Of a DNA stretch of 64,000 nucleotides, positions 22,701-34,700 are shown in pieces. The stretch covers positions 40,896,631 to 40,960,630 of the forward strand of contig NC_092568.1 in the NCBI RefSeq assembly GCF_037975245.1. The letters are read 5' to 3'. The notes beneath the pieces are model-generated. The model ran no database searches. It had not been told where the DNA came from and saw only the letters and a program-made list of their open reading frames with translations. How positions within the stretch are numbered: position 1 is the first letter of the stretch; every line of letters starts with the position of its first letter. The position numbers were made by a program, and so were the translations under genes. The DNA is from Apostichopus japonicus. Lineage: Eukaryota > Echinodermata > Holothuroidea > Aspidochirotida > Stichopodidae.

Positions 22701-25700
22701 AAGATGATTTAATAAATGAAGAGCTGTTACCTTACGTAGTGGTAAGTAGAACGACACAAAGATGATCGGAATTGTATGCAATGGTTAATGGAACTACTGC
22801 CAAAGACTTACACTTTAAAGAAAATTCATTCTGGCTTACCTGAGCACGAAAACCATACATAGGAGAACTCTCAGTGAAACAGAGATATTTAGTGGGTGGT
22901 TTATAAAACACTCAACACAGAATTGTAATTCCATATGTAGTGCTGTGTAGAATACAACGGAACATTGTTATCCTGTCCTATGGGACAATCATGATGGTTT
23001 CTGTAATCTAAACTGCTTAGACAGATATGGGAGTTGAACAAGTAGAATCAAAACAGGCACAGATTGGCCTACTTGCTTAGAATCAGGGTGCTTCCCGGTT
23101 CAAGGGGCTAAAATCGTCACCAGGTTGAGACGCCAAGGTGCTGATTTCCTCTGGTTTGCAATTTAGCTATTTTTGTCAATGCTTGTTGGATCAATGACCT
23201 GGTAGCAATTTATGCCTAATCAGCCCCTGAACCCAAACAGTTACCATGCCAACATGATGTGATGGGTTTTGCTTTGTTGTAACCAGAATGCAGGAATTGA
23301 ATGGTCATTGCTAATAGTACTGTTATCTTACCACTAATGAAGAAAGTCTTGAAATGAGCAAAAAATAATAAGAGGGAAAAATTTGAAGAATTGATTCTGT
23401 GAAGGTACTCAGAGAGAATTTAATTTTCTCATCGCACATGAACCACGATGATGCCTTAAGTGTAGCTCTGAATCCTTTTCAATTGTTACACCAGTATAGG
23501 TTGTTGAAGAGTGGAATGGAAATCAAGTAATGCTAGATACATAATCTGTTTTATATCGTTGCAGAGCGTATTGCAACAGCCACAGTATTGGTCCGTTCAG
23601 ATTGGGGCCCTCGCTCTGAGGTGCAAGTTAGAGAGAAGCAAAAGACGTAAAATAGAGAGGTCTATGATGCAGATGCAGGTACGTTGAAAATCCACCGCAG
23701 GAGGGTAACCATGACATTACCATAGTAACTTAGACTTGAAAGTTTGTTTTGTAATTCTGGGTAAGCTGATAAAATGGGTCGACAGCTTTTACAGTCGGTC
23801 GCAAAGTGGCCAACAGAAAAACTTATATCTTTAAAGGATTGGTTTAGTTGTTTGACATGTCTATTTTGTATGAAAGAGCACAAAAAGAACAGTGCAGAAA
23901 CTACCATGATAGCATGCTCTCTTAAGGAGATATGACACTTTGAAGATAGCAAAATTTCTTTGAAAATGACTGGTGTAGAAAGACTAACTGTGAGGGTGTG
24001 ATGTCACATCCTTACTTCCTTAACATGTGTGAATATATTTCTTTAAAAATTATTTACATTTTTTAACACATTTGAAAATAATATAATCAAAATTTTTCAG
24101 ATGTTTGATCTCAAATACTTCCTTTGACAAATATGAGATCTCCTGACATATCTTTTGGTTGAAAGTCATGAAATCTCACAAAATATTTAGAAAAAAAAAC
24201 AAAGACTTTTCAGGAATGTGAGGATGTGACATCACAGCTAGTCAGATTTCAGCAGTTTCCACACAATCTGATAAAACTTTACACTTGAATATCTCTTTAA
24301 CCAAAAAAGATATTTGAACAGTTTTTTCACCATTGTGTTTCTTTTATTGTCCTCTATCATATAACATAAACATGTATGACAACTGAACCAATCCTTTAAA
24401 CAATGTTTCTGATGGAATCTGACAGTATGCATCCTCCAAGCTGCAAAGTTATTTGTCAAACAAATTGTGATCGATGTGTGTGTTTACAAACTATCGTTCA
24501 ATGCGTAATCAAAACGGTCAAGGCACAGTTATATAGATAATCACCAGGGATTTAATAGTGCTGCATATCAGGTCCAGAAATATCTAGATAGTGGCCAGGG
24601 AAATTACAACATGGGGTTGCCGGGGAAAATGTCTGGGAAGTAGGGCATTAAAGTGTTGGAGTAATATTTTGGTGCCAGAAAACTTCATTTTCTGAAATGA
24701 TATTCAATGCTAGGTTAACTAAGTTTTGGCGATTGTTATCACAAGACCACTATCTTAATCAGTGATAATAACACTGCTGCCTGATTGATCAATGTCATGT
24801 GAATTGTTGGCTTTCCTGAAAACACACTTAAAACTGTATGCATATCTTCTTGCTTTGATAGTAACTACTTTAGTCATGTCACTCTCCACTTTTTCACAAT
24901 ATTTCATATTTCTGTTTTGTTATCATAGACAGTTGTTGATAGCTTTGATGATGGAGTATGTCCAGTTTATCACAGACTGCAGTATATTTATGCTGTAAAC
25001 CTTCCACCAAAATGGGACATGGAGGCAAGTATCCACTTGAAATCATTGCCCTTGGTAATGCAGTGTTGGTAACTAGCTTAGTCACTTAGCGACAGTGACA
25101 GCTTCAGACCAGAGTTCCAGGTATCAATTATGCTAGACATGACTAGTAGTAAATAGGCTGACAGTAAAGTAGACTGGTCCTAAGCATGTCAACTGTGGAA
25201 TTACTGCAGACCAGAGTTCCATGTATCAATTATGCTAGGCATGGCTTGTAGTAATTAGACTGACACTAAAGTAGACTTGTCCTAAGCATGGCTGCTGTGA
25301 TGTTGCTGTGGACCAGAGTTCCATGTATTAATTATGCTAGGCATGACTAATAGTAAATAGGCTGACAGTAAAGTAGACTGGTCCTAAGCATGTCAACTGT
25401 GGAATTGCTGTAGACCAGAGTTCCATGTATCAATTATGCTAGGCATGGCTAGTAGTAATTAGGCTGACAGTAAAGTAGACTGGTCCTAAGCATGTCTACT
25501 GTGGAATTACTGTAGACCAGAGTTCCATGTATCAATTATGCTAGGCATGGCTAGTAGTAAATAGGCTGACAGTAAAGTAGACTGGTCCTAAGCATGTCAA
25601 CTGTGGAATTGCTGTAGACCAGAGTTCCATGTATTGCATACATACCCATTGGCATTAAAGAGGATAGCTTTATGCAAGCCAGCTTCCATGTTGCTAAAAA

Positions 25701-28700
25701 TCAATCAATCTTGTCTGCTTTCTATGGAGAATAAATAGCTGCAGGATTTGGGTTTTTCTTTACGTTTATTATTAGTTGCTTCTACAGCCGCTTGAAATAT
25801 ATGGTTATTCATGATTGGGTTTGTTTTCCTTGCTTATAGAAGGAACTCGCTTCTCTCTTCATGGACCTTGGTTCTACCAGCGCTGCTTTAGAAGTCTTCT
25901 ACCGGCTGCAACTCTGGCAGGATGTCGTGGATTGTTACAAGAGGCTCGGTAAAGCAGAAAAGGTAAATGAAATGCATTTCAAGTTTATGATACAACTATT
26001 CCATAAAACTTGGCTTCAGATTGTTAGAATGATACTTTACAGGTGAATGCTGATGAAATGTCAAGAAAATGTTTTAGAAGAACCAGAAGTACAGTGAGTA
26101 ATATGATGATGGCACAATAGAATTGTCTGTTTACTTCACATATCCTTCATATCCCTGGGTAGGTCAATGATGGTTTGGTTAGCTTTCAGTAAACAGTGCT
26201 CTAACTATTAATACAAAAAGGTTAAGACCCTTGAGCACCAGGAGCAACATATAAGCAGAGCTAACATTTAGCTAATCTCTCCATTCGTTGTCAACAAGTT
26301 GTGTGTTAGGTATACGTAAAATTAAGGTATAAATGAGCCCATTTAGTAATATAAAAAAAAATGGTATTTTAATAAGGATTTTCAGTAGTACCTCCAAATA
26401 TGTTAGAAAGATAAAACTGATCACCTATGACCACCTTTTCAATATCCCCTCAGTCTGAAGTTTACTCGCAGAAACAAGTTACTGCTTGATATGACCGTCG
26501 TAAGTGACAGGAAGTATTATTACGGATATGAATCTCCCCTGACAGCTCCTTACGAGTCCAATTTAAATCAGACAGAACTAACAAAACGTTTTCATCGTTA
26601 CAGCAAAATGAGTGAGGGAGATGGTGGGAGGGAGGGGGTGGGGGGGGGGGTTGATCAGACCTGAAGACATAAGAAACAGTTCAAACAATATTGGATTTTT
26701 ATAAGTGAGTGAACAGTGAAAAATTGACTGGGAAATTAGAACAAAGATTGGAAAGAACAAGAAAATCTTTTACTAGAATGGGATCTGTAACAGTAACCAC
26801 AGGATAGGAAGTTCTGTGCTACCAACTGAGCTATCCTGCCATTAGTTGGTAGGGATCCCAGAAGCCCTGTTACAGTTGATACATTTCATCTTACACCTGA
26901 AAAACAACATAATTTTCTATGGTCTTTTCAAAGTTTGAGATATTTGTTTGGGTTTATTTTTAATTCTAGGCTATCAAGGTGATCAAAGATCAGCTTGCCA
27001 TCAAGGAGACTGTTGTGATGAGGTGTCTGCTGGGAGAGGTAACAGGAAAGAAGGAACATTTTGAGCAGGCTTGGGAGTTTTCAAATCACAAGAGTGCTAG
27101 AGCTCAGAAGTCTCTCGGATTGCACTACCTGAGGGAGGAGAATTATGAAAAATGCATCGAATGTCTTGAAAAGTCACTGGAGAAGAACTACCTACAAGTA
27201 AGATTGCAGTCATTAATATTAAAATATTTACCAGGTGAAGAGATGGTCATTATTGTGGGTTGGTCTTGTTGTGATGAGGATGTATTGGAATAATTGAAGA
27301 TGTATGAAACTACTCGATGGAGAAAGTCATTGTTCACGGAGGTCGTAGGTCAAAGTTATGACGGTTTGAAAGTGTCATAAATAATTCCTTGTACAGGACA
27401 CAGATACTCAGTACTTAGCTGAAGAAATAATTTTATGAGATCATTCTATATTTTGAACATTTGAACACAATTTTGTTGTCTAACATGATTATAACCAGGC
27501 TATGTTAGAACCTTAGAGGTTAGGGGAGGGGTGGGAGAGGGAGGGTTCTAGTAGTAAACCTGAGCCTTGACAAACATGAAATGCCAAAGTATGTGAATCA
27601 AGAGTTTGTTTTATACTGAAAACTTAGTGTAATTTATGCAGTAAAACAGAAAGTGACAATGACAAGTCTGCCTCATGAATATACTCCTACTGTTGGACTC
27701 TGAGCATTCAATTTAGTATTCACAATAAGTGTTATAAATCATGTACATCAAATATCACACATCTACAAGTAACAATGACACTGTAATAAACAGGTCCTAC
27801 AGAAATGTTGACATCTGACATCTGACACCTGCAGAAATGTTGACATCTATTCATTGTGTTGTTATGTAGTACTAAGGTAGAATGACTTGATGTGGTTGAG
27901 GCATACAAATTCAAACAAAAGTCGTAAGTCTGAAATGACATGACTATCATTTTCTACGTTTGCTCTCATTTGACTTTTCCAGTATGAATCTTGGTTTGCG
28001 CTTGGATTTGCTGCTCTGGAAGCCAAGCAGTATGAGACAGCAGCCAAGGCTTACAGGACATGTGTTACCATAGAAACTGATGTAAGTCCATTTGCATGTC
28101 AATAAGTCTTACACAGACAGTGCCTATAGGGCCAGCCTATAATTGAAATGTCTGTAAAGAAGATGAACAAATCTAAGTTGATCACTAGCTATTTTGAATA
28201 TTGATACAGTTCATTATGCTTGTAGGTCTGGTGTTACCATAGAAACCTATACCAAATTATCACCTATTGTCAATAAATCATACAGTTACGTCTAGTTCCC
28301 AAGGTCCTGTGGTATTATTGTCACAAATCTAAGTTGATCACTAGCTATTTTGAATATTGATACAGTTCATTTTGCCTGTAGGTCTGGTGTTACCATAGAA
28401 ACCTATATCAAATTACCACCTGTGTCAATAATAAAACATAGTCATATCTAGTTCATAAAGGTTCTGTGGTATAATTGAAACATATCTAAGCTGGTCACAC
28501 CCTATGTTGATTATACTGTTCAATATTGCCACTATCTCTGATGTTACCATAGAAACAGGTGTATATCTCTTCCCTATGGGTGTCTTGTGGTATAATTGCA
28601 AAAACAATCTAAGTTTTACATGTATCATATGATGCAATGTCTGCTTTTGCAATTATTTTGTCTATGACCAGTGATTTGTTGACAGGACAGTTCTAACGAG

Positions 28701-31700
28701 CATAGTTATTACTACTTCCTTTACAACACAGAATTTTCAAGCCTGGAACAATCTTGCCAATGCATACACCAGGCTTAATCAAAAGTGAGTACTTTCTTTC
28801 GAATTCTGCAGACTGATATATGTGTGTTATCATTTGCGGATGAAATTTATTAACCTCTTAGGTATTTTCTCGTTGTACAACTGCTGGAAAAAGCTCTGCT
28901 CAGTTTGGAAGAGCTCATGACTTAATGTCATATCTGGGGGGGGGGGGGGCTGCCATTTTTATATCTGTAGTGCTGAAGTGTCATCATATATCTGGTATAC
29001 ATTATGTTATAATTTGGCATGTTATTATCACATGTTGACAGAAGTTAGTTTGCAAAGCTTTCATTTATACAAATTCAGAATAGTTGTTGTTATTTGTAGT
29101 TAGGCTGGATCCCGGGATCTACACTACAATACCAGCGTGTGATGTCACAGTGTCACTAGCAGGTGAAACCATACCCCTTAGTTTTGCTGGTAAAAGTTCA
29201 AACCATGTTGGTTCTGCAGTGATGCCAGAATCAGTTAATGAGGTTATCTTTCTCCTTGGATGTAATATTTTTGGTTTTTGAGAGATGAACTGTTTCTTAT
29301 TTCCTGCAGGTATAAAGCTTTCCTGTCTTTCAAAGAAGCCATAAAGTGTAACTATGAAAACTGGAAAGTCTGGGAAAACTATCTTGTGGTAAGAGATGTG
29401 ATTAGTGAGCAAGATCTGATCAGCTCATGGATTAAAAACATAATAATTCATGATTTCTGATGTGTTTTGTTGTTGTGATTACTTTGTGCTCTGTCAATAT
29501 TTGATAAAGCACTAAGTATGCCAGAATTTGTATTAATAGTGTCTGAAGTACTTTAGTTATATATCTTAAACTGATGATTGTTTAACATCAGTCTTTTCAA
29601 ACCTGACATGATGGACTTGTGATATTATGCAGAGATGTCGATAGTGATGATATTCGTCGTGTAATTTCACCATACAAAGGGGTACTTTGCAATTAAATTA
29701 ATTAGAAGCAACAGATGATATATCATTAGAGATTGTTCAATGGCTGTTTCATATATTAATCTTTCTTATTTATCATAAATTCTCACTTACCTCAAACGGC
29801 AAACCACACAGAAGAGGAGATGAGAAATTGTTTAATAAACATATTTACAAATCATCACTTTCTCTCCTGTCCATTTACATTTGTCTATGCATGTACCAAT
29901 CATGTCTGTTGTGCTCTTATAAAGGGGATTGTAAACAGAGCTATCAGGCATTCTAACCCAGTTACCATCACCTAAAAGGACCCCACCCTGGGGAGAAACA
30001 ACAAACAGACAGCAAACTGTTTATCTATGGCAAGGGCTCGACATGTCGATCCTGGCAGGATCCTGGCAGGATCTTCTTCTACGACAAACAGGAGAGTAAG
30101 AACGGTTAACAAACCTGCTTATCTGCTGCAACGGCCTGACATGTTGATCCTAGCAGGATCTTCTTCTGAGGCAAACAGGAGAGAAAAAGCTGTTAACAAA
30201 CCTGCTTATCTGCTGCAACGGCCTGACATGTTGATCCTAGCAGGATCTTCTTCTGAGGCAAACAGGAGAGAAAAAGCTGTTAACAAAACTGCTTATCTGC
30301 TGCAACGGCCTGACATGTTGATTCTAGCAGGATCTTCTTCTGAGGCAAACAGGAGAGAAAAAGCTGTTAACAAACCTGCTTATCTGCTGCAATGGCCTGA
30401 CATGTTGATCCTAGCAGGATCTTCTTCTGAGGCAAACAGGAGAGAAAAAGCTGTTAACAAAACTGCTTATCTGCTGCAACGGCCTGACATGTTGATTCTA
30501 GCAGGATCTTCTTCTGAGGCAAACAGGAGAGAAAAAGCTGTTAACAAAACTGCTTATCTGCTGCAATGGCCTGACATGTTGATTCTAGCAGGATCTTCTT
30601 CTGAGGCAAACAGGAGAGAAAAAGCTGTTAACAAAACTGCTTATCTGCTGCAACGGCCTGACATTTTGATTCTAGCAGGATCTTCTTCTGAGGCAAACAG
30701 GAGAGAAAAAGCTGTTAACAAAACTGCTTATCTGCTGCAACGGCCTGACATGTTGATTCTAGCAGGATCTTCTTCTGAGGCAAACAGGAGAGAAAAAGCT
30801 GTTAACAAAACTGCTTATCTGCTGCAACGGCCTGACATGTTGATTCTAGCAGGATCTTCTTCTGAGGCAAACAGGAGAGAAAAAGCTGTTAACAAAACTG
30901 CTTATCTGCTGCAACGGCCTGACATGTTGATTCTAGCAGGATCTTCTTCTGAGGCAAACAGGAGAGAAAAAGCTGTTAACAAACCTGCTTATCTGCTGTA
31001 AGCGCCTGACATGTTGATCCTAGCAGGATCTTCTTCTAGCAGGATCTTCTACTAAGGCAAACAGGAGAAAAAGCTGTTAACAAAACAGCTTATCTATTGC
31101 AAAAAGCCTGTGTAGATCAAGGAGTAGCCATAACATGACCTGACATTTCAATCCTATAACTTACACAAAATGTAAGAAAAACAATTAATCAGTATCTGTT
31201 CTTGTTTTAGATTTCTAAGTCATCAGTTGTTGTATTATTTATTTTATTTTGTCACTGCTAGGTCAGTGTTGATGTTGGCCAATTCAGTGAAGCCATTAGA
31301 GCTTACCAGAGGCTTCTGGAACTGAAGGAGAAATTTGTTGATGAGGAGGTCTTAAGAGTCCTGGCCAAAATAGTCACAGACAATATTCATGACCATGATG
31401 GAAAACCAGGTAGGTTTTTACTATTGTCAGCACTAATCTGTTTCAAAGATTTGAAATTCTGTTTTTAGATATATCAAATAAGTTGATAATTTTTTAAATA
31501 CCAAAGGAAGTGGTTATTAATACTATGTTGGAAGAAAGGAAAGGATTTCCATTTCTCTTTAGGATGGAAATTGGTTTAGAAAAGCTATTCCACTCTTATA
31601 TAACATGTTAAGGCTTTGGCTCTTGACTGTATTTTAGGCTGTGTGACCATTAATATGCATCAGGGTGACCAGACCAGGCTAATCATTGTTGGTAATGTCA

Positions 31701-34700
31701 TCTTACACTATTCTTGTACCAGTCAGCATCTTGTTAGTTAGCCTTACAGAAGGTTGTTGATCGATACCGTGTAAATGTTTATCTCAAAATCAGTTACCAA
31801 CACGTCATCACCCTTTTCTGCTGAATGTTGTGACTCATCCTGCCAGAAGTGATTCATATTAGAGCTGGTCTTGTATAACCTTGGCTTACATCACATGACC
31901 TACATGAATAAATCAATTCATTTGTTCTTCAATTTTAAGGTGTTGACTTCAAGGATGACATTGCCAAGGTATTTGGTCACCTGACATCTCAAGTGACCAA
32001 TAATCACAGAGTATGGGAGCTGTATGCTCAAGTCCATGGTAACTGTCTGTCTGGGGATGTGCAAGCACATAGTAAGGTGAGTACCTCTAATGTTATTCAA
32101 TAAATCATATTTACTTTGAAATAAAATTCAGAAATGTATCTAACACTGCTGTAAGTAGTCATAGTTTAGAGAAAACATGGATTGTATTTAATGACTGTGT
32201 AGTAACGATTGAGCAAGCAATGTCATAGCATCAACAGCAGGAACACCATCTCACTCACATTTGTTATGCTTAAAGTCTTGTCTGGGTCTATTGACATTTT
32301 TGTCATGAATGCTTTATTTTGTTTAGCTTCTTTATTGAAATAAACTTAGTAACTGGTCCATTGCAATATAAATACAAAGTACTTCCATATGCTTTGTAAT
32401 TTTGTATAGTTTCTTACACCCTTGTTTCAAGTAAACAAGTTTTTTTGGGGGTTGTTTCTTTGTTTCAGTCGTTGCAGTTCCTGCAGAAGTCTCACCGCTT
32501 ATTGTCCCTGGACAAGGACTGCTTCAGCAATGAGGAAAACATAAAACTGATTCTGTCTCTAACTGAGCGCCTTGCTGAAGGTTAGGAATAAATATTTCTT
32601 TGTCAAGTTGAAAATGTTCCTGTTCATGCAAAAAGTTAAAAACCGATTTGGGTTTTTGTTTTTGTTTTCTTATGGAAGTTGCCATTTGAGCAAGAGATTT
32701 CTGCATCTTAATACCATGGCAGCAATGAGATTTTCCTCTTACCCACATGTATACTCACATACTTATATATACTAACATCTACTGATATTTATATAGTGAC
32801 ATATGTACTAACATATACTGACATACGTACTTACATATATTGACATATATACTAGTGTATGCTAGCATATACGACTGTATACTGACATACACTAACATAT
32901 ACTGACATATACTCACACATACTGATATATCCTTGTATATGCTGACATATATTAAGATACACTGATAGATACTGACATATGCTCACATACACTGATATAC
33001 ATATATATTAACAAACCCTGACTAACATATACTGACATACACTAACACATACTGATATACAGTATATGCTGACATATTTTAAAATATACCGAAATACACT
33101 GAAAGATACTAACATATACTAACATATACTCACATTCACTGGTACACATATATATTAATACACTGACATATACACTAACGTATACTGACTTGTACTGACA
33201 CATACTGATATATACTAGTATATGCTGACATACTCACATACTCGGCTATATATATCTAATTAACATACACTGACATATAAACTAACTTACACTGACATAT
33301 ATACGAACATATACTGACATATACTCACATACACTGACAAATATACTAACATATACAGACATAAACGTACATATACAATTCATTTGTCAAGTAATTTCAT
33401 TAAATATATTTAGAGGGTGAAATCATCGGATCTATTCTTAATATTCCTGAAGATAACAGAAATGTACAAAGTAAGCAGTGTTTGATGGCTACTCTTGGAT
33501 TAACATTGGTTTGTCCTAAGAAGGTGGACAGGGCTTCTGTTTCTGAGTGGTATTTTTTTTTCACTGTGCCAAAAACTGCTAGTAATGTTTTGTACAAAAA
33601 GCAGCCCACACATAGATAGATATTTTAGCAAGCTAATATTTAACATGTCAATTTTAAAGGTCAACCATTGCCGATCTTGGATTAGTCCCTGCATTACATC
33701 ACAGATTATAGTGTTAGTGCACCTTTTCTAATGAAAGCTCTGTATAATACAGTTTTTTTTCTAAGCCCCAGAATTTGTTATCCCTTTAACAATTAGTGAT
33801 ATATTAAGTACATGTTTAACAATTCTCCTATCTTACTTGGCAGGGTATGTCAAGTACAGTACAATGGTTTCTAGCAGCACTGAAGCTACACAAACATTAT
33901 CATCGGCTAAACTTATGATGAAGAGTGTTATAGCTAAAGCTAAGGTAAGCATCATCTCTACAGTATTTTTATAGGCATCTTCATCTGCAGCAGTTTAATG
34001 TAGCAGGTAGTGTAACCTTAAGTGAAGTTTGAAGTTGCTTGACAGTTTTTGTCTTTTCAAAGTATAAATGCAGCCTTTATGAGGGGCGTATCCTACTGCC
34101 GACAAACCTCACCATATCATATCACAGTGAGGTAGAATTTTACATCTCCAACTTCCAATAGACCTCAGCTTATCTTTAGTGTGGTGTCGGATTAAAGTTT
34201 ATTAGATATCTCACTCAAAATAAAATAAAACTGTTAGCAAACTGCTTAACTGCTAGAGAGCCTGTGTAAGAGAATGTGTAAAAGTAAGTTGGCCTGACGT
34301 TTCGATCCTAGCAGGATCTTCTTCAGAGGCTTAATTTTTTTTTTTATAAAAATAAATTTAAAAAAAAATGTCAGGCCAACTTACTTTTAGATATCTCACT
34401 GTCAGCAGTCCTTACAATATCATAAGACTGTCAGGTAGAGGTTACATAACCTTTTGTCAGCAGAACTCACCATATTGTAACAACTGAGGTAGGATGTGAC
34501 AAACTACACCTCCAATAGACCTCAGCTTATGTTTAGTGTGGTGTCCGATTAAAGTTTATTAGATATCTCACTGTCAGCAGTCCTTACAATATCATAAGAC
34601 TGTCAGGTAGAGGTTACATAACCTTTTGTCAGCAGAACTCACCATAGTGTAACAACTGAGGTAGGATGTTACATACTGCACTTCTTGTAGACCTCTCCTT

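Noticed and set aside
30027-31001. 324-codon open frame with a 29-residue repeat on the + strand
   Set aside because: It is an 87-bp tandem repeat inside a TTC27 intron; openness follows from the period. Several frames are equally free of biological features.
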